Assembly (NCBI RefSeq): GCF_019320115.1
Contig: NC_089586.1
Span: forward strand, 1,647,388 to 1,711,387
DNA length: 64,000 nucleotides
Direction of reading: 5' to 3'
From: Miscanthus floridulus
Taxonomy: Eukaryota; Streptophyta; Magnoliopsida; Poales; Poaceae
The notes under the pieces are model-generated. The model saw only the letters and a program-made list of their open reading frames with translations. It searched no databases and was not told where the DNA came from. Numbering within the stretch: the first letter of the stretch is position 1; each line of letters opens with the position of its first letter. Of this stretch, positions 21,446-33,655 are shown in pieces. The position numbers and the translations under genes are program-made.

Positions 21446-22064
21446 CCTAGACCGAAGGGGCCGTGTAAATAAATTAGGATTATTATTGTACCATAACGAT
21501 TATGGCTATCGAGGCCTTTTCTAAAGCTCTTGCATCTACGCTTCTTAATCATTTTTCATTGTATTTTCGAGCCTCTGCCCTCTGTCTTATCTTTGAACAT
21601 ATCTCTTGCAAAAAACTTCCTCGGAGCCTAAGCTGCCCCTCAGGCAAAAGGTGGTGAGGGAGTGCCGTAGCCTAGAGGCGTAGGCCATCTCACAACTTGG
21701 TCGGCCTTTTGGCCCTGAGACAGACTTTTGGTCCTTAGGTCTTTCACAATCGATTTGTTAGAGCACGCTAGAGAGTTTGGCGTGGGATTTTTTTCAAAAA
21801 ACGACTAAAAAGTGGTGCGTGGGACTTAGGGGGGGAGTCTCCCCTTCTAGCCCCCGAGGGAGGCTCGGTTCTACAGAGGCAGAGCCATGTCTTGTTTGAG
21901 CCCCATAGTGGGCACCTCTGTAGAGGCAGAGCCGAGTCTCCCTTATGGTGTTATCATAATGCTGAGGCACATGATGGGCTCAGGGGGTTTCTCGAAAAAT
22001 TAGAACAACTAAAGAACGCTTCTTTATCGTATTTCTTGAAACAAAGTATACAATGCTTAGAAAT
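21446..22064. other. Spacer between the convergent Tat-A antisense gene and pol
   Basis: About 620 bp between two 3' ends that point at each other. An AAATAAA-like signal occurs at about 21465-21472 on the plus strand. No gene is seen. Confidence 0.55.
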
Positions 22065-23114
22065 TTAAGGGTAGAAGTGACGTAGCTGTTCTATGTTCCA
22101 AGCATTGGTGAAGATCTCGCCCTTATTGTTGGCCAGCTTGTAGGTCCTGGGCTTTAGCACTTGGGCGATGATGTATGGTCCTTCCCATGGTGGGGTCAGC
22201 TTGTGGTGGCCCTTGTTGCTCTGCCTTAGTCTCAGCACCAGGTCACCCACCTTTAGGTCTTGGCTTCGAATGCACCAGGCTTGATAGCATCGTAGAGCTT
22301 GCTGGTACTTGGCTGAATGTAGTAGCACAACGTCTCAGGCTTCCTCTAGTTGGTCGAGGGCGTCCTCGCGGGTGGTGCGGTTGCTTTGCTTGTTGTAGGC
22401 CTATAGCCTCAGGGAACCGTATTCCAAGTTAGTGAGGAGGATGGCCTTAACTCCATAGACTAGGAAGAATGGTGTGAACCCCATGGCTCGGCTCAGAGTG
22501 TTCCTCAGGCTCTAGATGACCGATGGGAGTTCAACAAGCTATTTCTTGCTAAACTTCTTCAACCGGTCGTAAATTTTTGGCTTGAGGCCTTATAGGATCA
22601 TGCCATTGGCACGTTCTACTTGGCCGTTTGTCCTAGGGTGTCCTATGGCCGACCAGGCCACATGGAAGTGGTGGTCATCGTAGAACGTCAAGAATTTTTG
22701 GCCGGTGAATTATGTCCCATTGTCGGTGATGATGGTGTTCAGAACCCTAAACCTGTGGATGATATCAGTGAAGAACAACACTGCTTGCTTGGACTTGATT
22801 CGATTGATCGGACGAGCCTCGATCCACTTGGAGAACTTATCGATTGCTACCAGCAGATGGGTGTAGCCTCTGAGGGCCTTCTGTAGAGGCCCAACCATGT
22901 CGAGCCCCCACACGGCGAATGACCATGTGATGGGGATGGTTTGGAGGGCTTGGGCCGGGAGATGCGTCTGCCATGTGTAGTACTGGCATCCCTCGCAGGA
23001 GCGTATGAGCTTGGTGGCGTCAGCAACCACCATTGGCCAGTAGAACCCTTGGCGGGAGGCATTTCCGACGAGCATCCGAGGCGCTACATGGTGCCCATAG
23101 GCTCCCGTGTGCAA
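22065..23114 (-). pseudogene. Tat-A integrase (degenerate)
   Basis: Ty3/gypsy integrase read on the minus strand. The zinc-finger end (CEGCQYY) is followed by the core aspartates in GLDMVGPL and ITDNGT, and the glutamate in GQVERAN. The C-terminal part (DLVLRLRQSNKGHHKL, then PPWEGPY) ends at 22065. In-frame stops follow ITDNGT and occur in at least three other places where the family reads Gln, Trp or Arg. The catalytic triad is visible but the product would be truncated. Confidence 0.82.
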
Positions 23115-23129
23115 GTCCCAAAGTAGGGC

Positions 23130-24182
23130 TTGGCCTGCCTCGGTGGTGATGCATCATTGGAGGACGCACGATGGGCTTCACCTGTACAACTCACCGTTGC
23201 TGAGGACGTAAGTCTTGGCTCGCTGAGCGAGCTATCGGGCTTCAGACCTATCTGCAGGGAGCTCTCCATGGATGAGGCAATTAAGGAATGGGGCTCGCCA
23301 GTCTGTGCCCTGGTTGGCCTTGGGAGGCTCCATGTTGACTTCCATGACTTCAGGCTTGGCCGAAGAGGTCTCGGTGACAGAGGGGGCCTTAGGCCCTATG
23401 GTGGGCTCGACTGGTGGGCCCTCTTCCATTGCTGAGGTGTTGTCGATGGAAGGCTTGTGGAGGTCGCTGGCGAAGACGTTCAGGGGGACCGAGGCCCATG
23501 CCGACGCCATCTTTGCCAGTTCGTCCATGGCCTCGTTGAATTTTTGTGCGATGTGGTTGAGTTTGAGACCGTCGAACTTGTCTTCTAGGCGGCGTACCAA
23601 CTTGCAGTACGCCTCCATTTTATGGTCATAGCAGTTTGACTCCTTCATCACTTGATCAATGACGAGCTGCGAATCGCCCCGTACGTCGAGACATTGTACT
23701 CAAAGTTCGATAGCGATCTGCAGGCTATTGATGAGGGCTTCGTACTTGGCTGCATTGTTAGAGGTGGCGAAGTGGAGCCAAACCATGTAGCGCATGTGTA
23801 CTCTAAGGGGTGAGATGAAGAGCAGACCCGCGCCTGCCCCGGTCTTCATCAGGGACCCATCGAAGTACATGGTCCAGCACTCCACCTGGACTTGAGCAGG
23901 TGGCAGTTGGGTGTCGGTCCACTCAGCTACAAAATCGGCCAAGACCTGAGATTTGATTGCTTTCTAAGGTGCAAAAGATAGGGCTTCCCCCATGAGTTTG
24001 ACGGCCCACTTGGCGATCCTACCCGAGGCCTTCCGGTTATGGATTATCTCTCCCAGCGGGAAAGACAATAGCACGGTCACCGGGTGGGACTCGAAGTAGT
24101 GACGTAGCTTGCGTCGAGCCAAGACTACAGTGTAGATCAGTTTCTGGATGTGGGGGTAGCATGTTTTGGTCTCAAAGAGCAC
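23130..24182 (-). pseudogene. Tat-A RNase H region (degenerate)
   Basis: The archetypal RNase H of Tat elements: YFDGSLMKTGAGAGLLF (catalytic Asp) at about 23815-23870, then NNAAKYEALI and DSQLVIDQV. Upstream, KLIYTVVLARRKLRHYF belongs to the first RNase H-like domain or connection. A single stop interrupts near 23699. Downstream KFNEAMDELAKMAS leads towards integrase. Presence of this second RNase H type supports placement in the Tat lineage. Confidence 0.78.
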
Positions 24183-24233
24183 TTCACTGATGAAGTAAAT
24201 AGGTCATTGGATGGGTAAGGCATGCCCCTCTTC

Positions 24234-25302
24234 CTACCTCTCGACCACTATGGCCGCGCTGACCACTTGGGTTGTTACGGTGACATAGAGTAAGAGGGCC
24301 TCACCCTTGGTGGCACCAAGACAGGAGGATTGGTGAGCAGTGCCTTGAGCTTGGTGAGGGCTTCTTCGGCCTTGGGGTCCAAGAAAAGCATTCAGATTTT
24401 CTCGAGAGGCGGTACAGAGGCAGGCCTTTTTCACCAAGGCACGAGATGAAGCGGTTCAGGGCCGCAAGGCATCCTAGAACCCTCTACACTCCTTTGAGAT
24501 CTTGGATTGGTCCCATGTTGGTTATGGCTGAGACCTTCTCTGGGTTGGCCTCGATGTCACGTTCCGAGACTATGAATCCCAAGAGCATGCCTCGGGGGAC
24601 TCCGAAGACACACTTCTTAGGGTTGAGCTTGATGCCCTTCTCTCTGAGGCATTTAAAGGCACCTCTAGGTCATCGACGAGATCCCTGACCTTTCTGGACT
24701 TGACAATGATGTTGTCCATGTAGGCCTCGATGGTTCACCCAATGTGCTCACTGAAGACCTAGGTCATACACCGCTGGTATGTGGCCCCTGTGTTTCTAAG
24801 GCCAAATGGCATAGTCACATAATAGTACATGCCAAATGGTGTGATGAAAGAAGTCGCGAGCTGATCGGACTCTTTCATCTTGATCTGATGGTAACCAAAA
24901 TACGCATCAAGGAAGGATAGGGTTTCACATCCCGCAGTGGAGTCAATGATTTGCTCGATTCGAGGTAATGGGAAAGGGACTTTTGGACATGCTTTATTTA
25001 AACCGGTGTAGTCTACACATCCTCCACTTCCCATTTTTCTTCTTGACTAATACAGGATTAGCCAACCACTCTGGATGGGACACCTCCTTGATGAATCCGG
25101 CTATCAAAAGCTTCTACACCTCCTCGCCGATGGTCCTATGCTTTTCCTCGTCAAATTGGCGCAGGCGTTGCTTCATCGGTCTAGAACCGGCCCGAATGTC
25201 TAAGGCATGCTCGGCGACCTCCCTCGGTATGCCCGGCATGTCCAAGGGACTCCACTTGAATACATCGGCATTTGTGTGAAGAAAGTCAACGAGCACGACT
25301 TC
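24234..25302 (-). pseudogene. Tat-A reverse transcriptase (degenerate, active-site change)
   Basis: Motifs in order on the minus strand: RQFDEEKHRTI and KLLIAGFIKEVSHPEW, CVDYTGLNKACPK, PLPRIEQIID, FLDAYFGYHQIKM, TPFGMYYYVTMPFGL and the active-site box. That box reads YMDN at 24711-24722 where reverse transcriptases have Y-x-D-D, so the second catalytic aspartate is lost (GAC to AAC). Stops occur before KLLI, after YQRCMT and after SEHIG. The frame shifts around 24660-24690. Not functional. Confidence 0.83.
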
Positions 25303-26016
25303 CTATTTGATGTCTAGGGTGGCGCTGATCCTCAGTGCCTGATCGTCAGGGCAGGCAGGGTCGATCGGGACGAGCTTGATGACCTCCACAGGCTCGAAAG
25401 TCCTGGCTCGATGCTTGGAGTCAGGCGCCTTGCTACCAAGCCGGATGAGGTTGACAATGAGGGTCTCGGCCTCTATTATAGCCTTGGCGTACTCGATGCA
25501 TTCGACGTCGCAGTCGTATGCATGCTCATACGTGGACTCAACGGTGATGACGCCATTGGGACCTGGCATCTTGAGCTTGAGGTAGGTGTAGTTGGGGACC
25601 GCCATGAACTTGGCGTAGCATGGCCACCCCAAGATGGCATGGTAGGTTCCCTTGAACCCAACCACCTCGAAGGTGAGGACCTCCTTATGGTAGTTGGAGG
25701 GAGTCCCAAAACAGATGGGCAGGTCGATGCGCCCAAGGGGCCATGTGTGTTTCCCTAGCACGATGCCATGGAAAGGCACGGCATCGCCTTGGAGCTATGA
25801 CTGGTTGAGCTCAAGGAGCCCCAGTGTGTTGGTGTAGAGGATGTTGAGGCTGTTGCCTCCGTCCATCAACACCTTAGTGAGCCAGGTGTTGCCGATGATG
25901 GGGTCGACGACAAGCGGGTACTGCTCAGGGTTCGGGACATAATCGGGGTGGTCATCCTGATCAAAGGGGATTGCCTCCCGAGACCAGTTGAGGTACCGAG
26001 GAGCAGCTACCTTCAC
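25303..26016 (-). pseudogene. Tat-A protease region (degenerate)
   Basis: Aspartic protease of the Tat polyprotein. The catalytic motif reads VLMDGGNSLNILY near 25840-25880, the D-G-G form usual in this lineage, followed by an open stretch (25303-25779) with LGRIDLPICFGT and AILGWPCYAKFMAV. One TAG at about 25796 and another at the 3' end near 25314 lie where Gln is expected. Confidence 0.75.
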
Positions 26017-26028
26017 CGAGAAGACCTC

Positions 26029-27666
26029 CTAGCGCTCCCTCTTTCGCTGTCGCGCCATGAGGCATGCTGAAGGCCCGCCGAAGATCATGAAGGCATTGTG
26101 CACCTCAGGGAAACCATCGTCCTTATCATCGTCCCTGTTGCTGGTGCCCCTCCTCTTGGCCTCGTCATCGGGGAGCCCGTCCTTGGCGTCGTTGTCAGGG
26201 AAGATGGCCCCAACGGCCTCTTCGCTTGAAGCGAAGTTGGTGGTGATGTTGAGGAGCGCGATCGCTGAGGTTGGCACATTCTAGCCCAACTCTCAGACTA
26301 GGTCTTGGTAGGTGGTGCCGGAGAGGAAAGCTTGGACAATTTCTGAGTTGCTGACGCTTGGCAACTTGGTGCATTTCTTAGAGAAGCACCGAATGAAGTC
26401 TCAGAGAGACTCGTTTGGCCCCTAACGACAACTCTTGAGGTCCCAGGAGTTCCTAGGGCGCACGTATGTGCCCTGAAAGTTCCCGATGAAGACCCTTACC
26501 AAGTCGCGCTAGTCATGGATCTATGAGGGAGGGAGGTGTTTGAGCCAGGCTCACACCGAGTTTGACAAGAACAACGGGAGGTTGCGGATGATGAGCAGGT
26601 CATCATCCGCGCTGCCTAGCTAACAAGCCAGGCGGTAATCGGCTAGCCAAAGTTCAGGATTGGTCTCACCGCTATACTTCGTGAGGTTGGCCGGTTGCTA
26701 AAACTAGGCCGGGAAATGAGCAGCGTGGATAGCTCTGCTAAAAACTCAAGGGCCAGGTGGCTCAAGAGAAGGACTGCGGTCCTCCCCCACTATCGTAGCG
26801 GCCACCTCGGTGTGGATGGTAGCCCTGGGCGGGCCCCTCGTTGTCGTGGCACCGTCGTCTGCTGACCACATCGTGGTCGCCATGTGCCTCACGTTGGTCA
26901 CCGAGGCGGTCGTGCATCGCAGGGACCCTATTGGTCAATGGTGCCTAAGCAGGCTCGAGACGAACCGAGGCCTCCCTATCATGCCGATGTGGTGCCATGG
27001 GAAGTTCCAAAGCACCCCCATGCCATCTAGAGGTAGAGCTTTTGGCCTACTGCACCACGACGGTCTCGAGGAGATCCTAAAGCTCACCGTGGACCCATCG
27101 CCCCTCTGTGGTAGAGGGCTCGGGCATCATTAAGACTAGCATTGCCGCTGCCATGATGTTCTGGCTAGCGCGATTGAAGATTGGGGTTGCTCACCCCCTT
27201 CGTCGTCATTGATGCGGTGGTGGACATCATGGGCCCTCCACCGGGCTCCTCCACCATCACCGTGACCTCACTGCTCCCGCTCGAGAGTGTCTTGGAGCTA
27301 CTGCAGAAGGAGTCAGTCTTGTTCAACCTTGGCCTAAAGCTCACGGAGCTGCTCTAGGTCTGGGCGTTGAAGTTGTTTGGGGGCAAGGTTCTCGTTCTGC
27401 GCTACTGGTAGGACAACGCGTGGAGGTGTGGCGTCGCCTTCCCCCCGGCGAAGCAGGGAATGGTTGCCTGCCCCTTCGTCCTCATTGCTTGCCCTCGGCA
27501 TCTCGACCCCAATGTGGAAACACTCGCGAGTGGGGTCATAAGTGTCTTCGTTGTTGGAGTCAGAGTAACCGAAGCAGTAGTCACTCGCAGCCAAGAAGTA
27601 GCGCATAGCTTCAGGGTTGCGAAGCCTAGAAAAGTCTGCTCCAGCCCATGCCTCATCCTCCTCCAC
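26029..27666 (-). pseudogene. Tat-A gag (degenerate)
   Basis: The N-terminal part (27334-27666) contains FSRLRNPEAMRYFLAASDY and DPTRECF, typical of Tat gags. The capsid-like core (about 26290-26760) reads GETNPELWLADYRLAC, LIIRNLPLFLS, VRVFIGNFQGTY and AFLSGTTYQDLV, but holds about ten stops. The frame is open again at 26029-26277. The stops are mostly TAG or TGA at presumed Gln, Trp or Arg codons. The middle (26800-27330) has no clean frame. Confidence 0.78.
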
Positions 27667-27704
27667 GGAGTTGGCATGGGTGTGAGTCGAGGTTGTGGAG
27701 TCAA

Positions 27705-28311
27705 AGTCGAGGGTGAAGCATTGGTGGTGTCCTGAGGACTCTACATGAGAGGAAGCGTAGGCAGAAGCATAGGTGGCGGCGTAGGCGATGGTGGTATTGC
27801 CAAACCCGAAAGGGGTACAGGGATGGTGCCATCACTGGGCTTTGCTCTGCTGGAGTTGATTCCTCAGGAGGTGGTGGGGGCAGAGCTTGACGACGGAGGC
27901 ACCGTCGTGCGCCACCGGCGCCTTTCCTATGTCCAGGCTCAGGCTAGATAGGTCCCCAACTAGGGACCTTGTACCAACAGCTGGGCATGGGATACCGGCA
28001 GAACACGGTGCGTTGCCCTAAGCTCGTGCGGTGTTTGGGGTGGCCCCACTCATGTCGTGCTTGGCGAGCACGATGAGAGCGGCCGCCCAGGCGCCATCTG
28101 CGCCTGGGCTGCTGGTATGTGATGTCATCGTCGGTCGGTGGGGCTCGGGTGTGAGGAGTACCATATCGTACTCACATCCTAGAGACATGAACTCTAGGCT
28201 CCCAAACCAAATCACCATGCTGAGACGCAGTGGTCGTACAGGGTCTGCCATCTGGAAACTCGTTGGGATGATGAAGGTGACACGTAGAGGCCCCCTACCT
28301 ACCGCACCAAC
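27705..28311 (-). other. Tat-A 5' leader and primer-binding-site zone
   Basis: About 600 bp between the 5' LTR and gag. The bases inside the LTR read, on the minus strand, GTTGGTGCGGTAGG. A TGG start fits a primer site but I cannot name the tRNA. Open frames on the plus strand here are shadows. Confidence 0.45.
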
Positions 28312-29671
28312 TGCGGTGTTTTGGACTAGCGGGCCCTCAACCAACTAGTGAAAATATACTATGTGCTCCTAATCCCGGATGGTGATGCAAAGAGACACAA
28401 GGTTTATACTGGTTCAGGCAATGGGTGCCCTACGTCTAGTCGGAGAGATCGATCTTGTATTCCTTGCACCGAAGTGCTTGTAGTAGGGGGTTACAAGCAG
28501 GGTGAGAGAGGGATCTTGTCCTAGGTCTCTACGTGGAGCTGTGTGAATTGCTTGAGATGTTGATCTCAAGTAGCGGGGAAGCATGCGTGTTACAGGGTGT
28601 CGCTTGCGTGAGTGAGTGAGCCTGTCTGTTCTCTATGTTCGTGTTTGTCTATCTCCTGAGTCACCCCTAGAAATGGCCCCGGTCCCTCCCTTTTATAGTT
28701 GAAGGTGGGGACAGGGGTGATACATGTATTTGCTATGCAGCATCCTGTAAGCAGACGGCAGCATGTCCGAGCCCTGTAGCTTGTGGACTATGGCAGCATG
28801 GTCGATGGAGCAGTCCTTGATGCACTAGGGTGATGCACCGGTCACACCTGATCCTATGCGACATGGGAGCTCTAGTGATAGCTTGATGTTAGGGCATGGC
28901 GGGCGACGTGCCGGTCGCTGGTGTGTGTTGACCGCATAAAGAGCCGAGGCTCAGTTGGTGCCGAGGCCGAGCCATCATGGGGGGCTCGGTGGGTGGCGAA
29001 TCCTGAGGTTGCTGAGACCCTAAAGTAGATTACCGAGGCTAGAGGGAGTAGTTTGGTCCCATACACTAATTCCTAGGCTATAGTGACCCGGACTTGACTC
29101 CCCACGCACGTGTTCCTAGAGCAGGGGTTAGGTAGCACAGTGTAGTGCGGGCACTGGTCGTGGGCACAGTACTAAGCACAGCGGCTGGTAACCCCTACCC
29201 TTCCTATCTCGGACGGTATGGTGCTGATGCGACTTTCTATCTCGTCGACCGCTCTGCTGTGGTCGAGCCATCGTCTGGGTTGATTGTCGCGGGAGTGGTT
29301 GGTCGCATTAATTGGACACGATGCTCTGTTGAGGAGATCGGGTCGAGGCAGGGGTGACATGGGTTATTGCCGAGCCAGCCTCGAGCGAGACGGAGAATCA
29401 GCATCTTGTCCTGATGCTTTACGCGTGGGGCCTTGAGCAAGATGGAGAATTGGTTCCCCGTCTGAGCCTTTCGTGCGAGGCCTCGAGTGAGGCGGAGATT
29501 CGGTAGGCCATCCGAGGTCACTCGTGCGAGGCCTCAAGCGAGGGTGGAGAGTCGGTGACCTCGGACAAGACTGGGGGTTAGCCAATAGTTGTCTCTTGGC
29601 TTTGATTTTGATAGGGTCTAAGTGATTTTTTTAGTTTTCGCTTAGGGGACCCCTTTTTATGGTACCCGACA
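28312..29671 (-). repeat. 5' LTR of Tat-A, with TATA box
   Basis: About 1360 bp, colinear with 3650-5003. The start reads TGCGG instead of TGTCGG, a one-base loss. A minus-strand TATAAAAG lies at about 28690-28697, a plausible RNA polymerase II promoter for the element. The minisatellite copies lie at about 29385-29560. Confidence 0.87.
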
Positions 29672-30830
29672 CTAAGTTATCTACATGCTTGTTCACTAAG
29701 TCTAGCATGGGTTGGTTATGGCATAGAAGGCTTGGTCATGTTGGAATGAAACGATTTGAATAGATTGGTTAAGCATGACTTAGTTAAAGGCTTGAAGATG
29801 TTGTGTTTGAAAAGGATAAGCTTTGTAGCTCTTGTCAAGCCGGCACACAAGTTTGAAACACCCATCCTAAAGAAATGCATGATGAGCACTAGTAAAGCAT
29901 TTGAGTTATTGCACATGGATTTGTTTGGGCCAACACAATACACTAGCATCGGTGGAAATAAATATGGATTTATGATAGTGGATGATTACACTAGATACAC
30001 ATGGGTATTCTTTCTAGTGGACAAAAGTGATGTGTTTGCAATATTCAAATCATTTGTCAAAGGCATTCACAATGAGTTTGAAACAACCATCAAGAGAGTT
30101 AGAAGTGACAATGGTAGTGAGTTCAAGAACACTAGAATTGATGAGTTATGTGATGAATTTGGAATTAGACATCAATTCTCGGCCAAGTACACTCCTCAAT
30201 CAAATGGCCTTGTTGAGAGGAAAATAGAACACTCATTGATATGGCAAGATCTATGCTTAGTGAGTACAATGTGAGTCAATCCTTTTGGGCCGAAGCTATC
30301 AACATGGCTTGCTATTGTAGCAACCGCCCTCTATTGTCACCGATTGAAAGAGAAGACACCATATGAGCTCTTGAATGGTAGAAAGCCCAACATTACATAT
30401 TTTCAGGTCTTTGGTTGCAAATGCTATATCTTGAAGAAAGGCACTAGATTGGGCAAGTTTAACAAGAAATATGATGAAGGATTCCTACTTGGCTATTCCA
30501 CTACAAGCAAAGCATATAGAGTTTGGAATTTGGATAGTGGTACTCTTGAGGAAGTTTATGATGTTGAATTTGATGAAACCAAGGGTTCACAAGTAGAGAA
30601 TGAGAACTTGGAAGATGTTAGAGGCATTCAACTTTCAAATGCCATGAAGAACATGGATATTGGTGAATTGAGGCCTAAGCAAGTGAATGATGATGAAGAT
30701 GATCAAGTACAAGTGCTCTCCAACTCAAATGTGCAAGATGATACAAATCAAGCTAGTACAAGTGGATCTCATGACAATGAACAAGATCAAGTGGCTAGTA
30801 CATCATCTCAACCCAAATGATCAAGCAAGT
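29672..30830 (+). pseudogene. Copia-1 integrase (broken)
   Basis: Continuation of the copia polyprotein beyond the nested element. It starts with the pre-integrase zinc region (HRRLGHVGM), followed by the integrase core. The catalytic aspartates are visible in HMDLFGP and RSDNGSEF and the glutamate in GLVERK. The frame shifts near 29750, between 29800 and 29870, and near 30222. From 30344 it runs through KTPYELLNGRKP and the C-terminal FGCKCYILKKGTR region to a stop near 30818. The catalytic residues survive but the frameshifts prevent a continuous product. Confidence 0.8.
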
Positions 30831-31049
30831 GCAAGCAATCAAGTTCCAATACTCCAACCAACCAATATTGCAAGAGATCATCCATTGGACAATATCATTG
30901 GTGATATTTCTAGAGGTGTACAAACAAGATCAAGATTGGCATCATTTTATGAACACTTCTCATTTGTGTCATCCATTGAACTGAAGAAGATAGATGAAGC
31001 ATTGAAGGATGTTGATTGGGTGAATGCTATGCATGAAGAATTAATAACT

Positions 31050-32515
31050 TCATAAGAAATCAAGTGTAGGAATTAGTAGAGAGACCAAAGGGACACAATG
31101 TGATTGGAAACCAAATGGGTCTTTAGAAACAAGCAAGATCAAGATGGGATAGTAGTAAGGAACAAAGCAAGATTAGTAGCACAAGGCTATACTCAAGTTG
31201 AAGGTCTTGACTTTGGAGAAACATATGCCCCGATTGCTAGATTGGAAGCAATTAGAATCTTGCTAGCCTATGCTTGTGCCCAAAACATCAATCTCTATCA
31301 AATAGATGTTAAGAGTGCATTTCTAAATGGCTACATCAATGAAGAAGTATATGTTGAGCAACCTCCTGGTTTTAAAGATGACAAGAAGCCAAACTATGTG
31401 TACAAGTTGAAGAAGGCATTATATGGCTTGAAGCAAGCACCTAGAGCATGGTATGAGAGATTGAGGGATTTTCTACTCTCTAAAGGGTTCACAATGGGCA
31501 AGGTTGACACCACTCTTTTCATCAAGAAGATTGGAAAAAATCTATTTGTATTGCAAATATATGTTGACGACATCATATTTAGATCAACCAATCAAGACTT
31601 TTGTGATGAGTTTGGAAAGATGATGGCTAATGAGTTTGAGATGTCTATGATTGGAGAGTTGAGTTACTTCCTTGGTCTTTAAATCAAGCAATTGAAGAAT
31701 GGTACATTTGTAAATCAAGGCAAGTACATCAAGGACATGATCAAAAAGTTTGGCATGGTTGATAGCAAAGTCATTAGCATACCAATGGGAACAAATGGCA
31801 ACTTGGATAGTGATGCAAGTGGAAATATGGTGGATCAAAAATTGTATTGGTCTATGATTGGAAGCCTACTCTATGTGACCGCATCAAGGCTGGATGTCAT
31901 GTTTAGTGTATTCATGTGTGCAAGATTTCAAGCCTCACCAAGGGAAAGTCATTTGAAGGCTACAAAGAGAATATTGAGGTACTTGAAGCATACACCAAAA
32001 TGTTGGTTTGTGGTATCCCAAAGGAGCAAAGTTTGAGCTAGTTGGTTACTCTGACTCGGATTATGCGGGATACAAGGTTGAAAGGAAGAGCACCTCAGGC
32101 ACATGTCAATTGTTAGGAAGATCACTTGTTTCATGATCATCAAAGAAGCAAAATAGTTTGCATTATCAACCGCTGAAGCCGAATACATATCCGCCGGTAG
32201 TTGTTGTGCACAAGTACTTTGGATGAAGGCCACTTTGAGTGACTTTGGAATTCAAGTTCAAGAAAGTGCCATTGCTATGTGACAATGAGAGTGCAATCAA
32301 GCTAACCAACAATCTAGGTTCAACATGCAAGAACAAAGCACATTGATGTCCGCCACCATTTCATAAGAGATCACCAACAAAAAGGAGACATTTGCATTGA
32401 GAGTGTAGGCACCCGAAGATCAACTTGCCAATATAGTCACCAAGCCATTGGATGAGAAAGGTTTTGCAAGCTAAGGAATGAGTTGAACATATTAGATTTA
32501 TCAAATATGTGTTGA
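31050..32515 (+). pseudogene. Copia-1 reverse transcriptase and RNase H (broken)
   Basis: Ty1/copia reverse transcriptase (RVT_2 type). An open stretch at 31104-31682 shows [11 protein letters not shown], then [23 protein letters not shown] and the active-site box YVDDI. The frame stops with TAA where copia RTs read LQIKQ, resumes to about 32036 (SLLYVTASRLDVMF, LRYLKHT), then shifts into RNase H. RNase H shows YSDSDYAG, KSTSGTCQ and, in other frames, AEAEY and the C-terminal FTKPLDE-like stretch. The catalytic YVDD is intact but stops and frameshifts break the polyprotein. Confidence 0.82.
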
Positions 32516-33655
32516 TGCACACCCCCACTTATATGACATGCTCTCCTTCGAGCAATTCAAGATAAAAGTTGATTGGCATGACATACATCTTTGCTAAAGA
32601 CATGATTAGTGCATCTAATCACATTTTCAATTTTATTAGGACCTTTCAAGTGGTTCTATTTTATTAGGCTCATTCATGAAAATCAAATGATTTTGATGTC
32701 TATATGGTATCACTATTGCTTCTATGCTTGACTTGATCTAGTGGTAGCATGTGACATGTTTAGGGCTTGTAAACCTAGTGTTTAATCTAGAAATGAGCTA
32801 TAAGTGTTTAACTCAACATGGTACAAGATAACCCTTATTTGGAGGTGTGAAGAAGCTTGTCCTTGGATCAAACCGAGTTAAATATCTTTGGCAAATAATC
32901 TAGATTGGACCAAATTTGGGAAAATGATCCTCACCCATTGATTGACATTGATAATCTCAACCCTACAAGTAATACTATCTATATTTTGAACTTTTGTGGT
33001 CATTGATGACAAAGGGGGAGAACAAAGATAGTAGTAAAAATAGTGAAAAAGGGGAGAAATATCATTAAATGAGAGAGAAACATAACGATATACTTGATAT
33101 ATAACATAGGGGGAGAAAAGTGAAAAAGGAAAGGGGATCATTAAAATTTTGAGCACACACAGTAGGGGAGCAAGCTCATGAACTTGTATGATGCATTTGA
33201 ATGTGCATTTCATATGTTGCTTGCATGGCATATGTTCTAAATTTTAATATCCATGCTTGTGTGATGTATGCTAGTTGTTAGATTGAATGATTGAAATGAA
33301 ATCACTAGATAACTTTCACTTTCCAAATATTCTAAGTGGTATGAGCTAACCATGGTGCTAAGGAGTGGTATATTGGTGCACTCCGATGGTATCACGCTTC
33401 AAGGTCTATCTTTTATACCTTAGCATCATGTGGTAGACATTGACTCCTATATTTCCTATCTAAGCATATGTGCAAGCTACAATCCAAACTCTTAGCATAT
33501 ATGTAGGGGGAGCAATTGCTACCATTGGGGTTCATGAAACTTGTCCATATCCTTTTACACATGGTAAATATGCTGGGACAAGCACATGGATTCAATTGAA
33601 TTTTAATTCATATCTTTGTATAAGGGTTGTCATCAATTACCAAAAAGGGGGAGAT
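32516..33655 (+). other. Copia-1 3' noncoding region and polypurine tract
   Basis: About 1.1 kb without credible coding sequence between RNase H and the 3' LTR. It is rich in GTGGTAT/GGGGGAG motifs. Related sequence occurs at 39567-42288. The purine run AAAAAGGGGGAGA at 33641-33653 lies next to the LTR start and is the polypurine tract for plus-strand priming. Confidence 0.75.

Larger units (their letters stand above)
3650..29671 (-). mobile_element. Tat-A: Ty3/gypsy Tat-type element with antisense gene, inserted in Copia-1
   Basis: A minus-strand Ty3/gypsy element of about 14.7 kb once the nested Tekay-like element is removed. In element order: 5' LTR (28312-29671), gag, protease, reverse transcriptase, RNase H, integrase, then a spliced gene in the opposite orientation, tandem repeats, a polypurine tract and the 3' LTR (3650-5003). 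The LTRs read TGTCGG...CCGACA. The 5-bp flanks are CTATG (3645-3649) and CTAAG (29672-29676). The Copia-1 reading frame rejoins through CTAAG, so the left duplication has mutated once. RT before integrase and an extra antisense ORF downstream of pol fit the Tat lineage (Grande/RIRE2-like). All genes are degenerate. Confidence 0.87.

Noticed and set aside
32516..33655. Envelope-like gene in the Copia-1 3' region, as some SIRE elements have
   Set aside because: No open frame of useful length, signal peptide or membrane segment on the plus strand.
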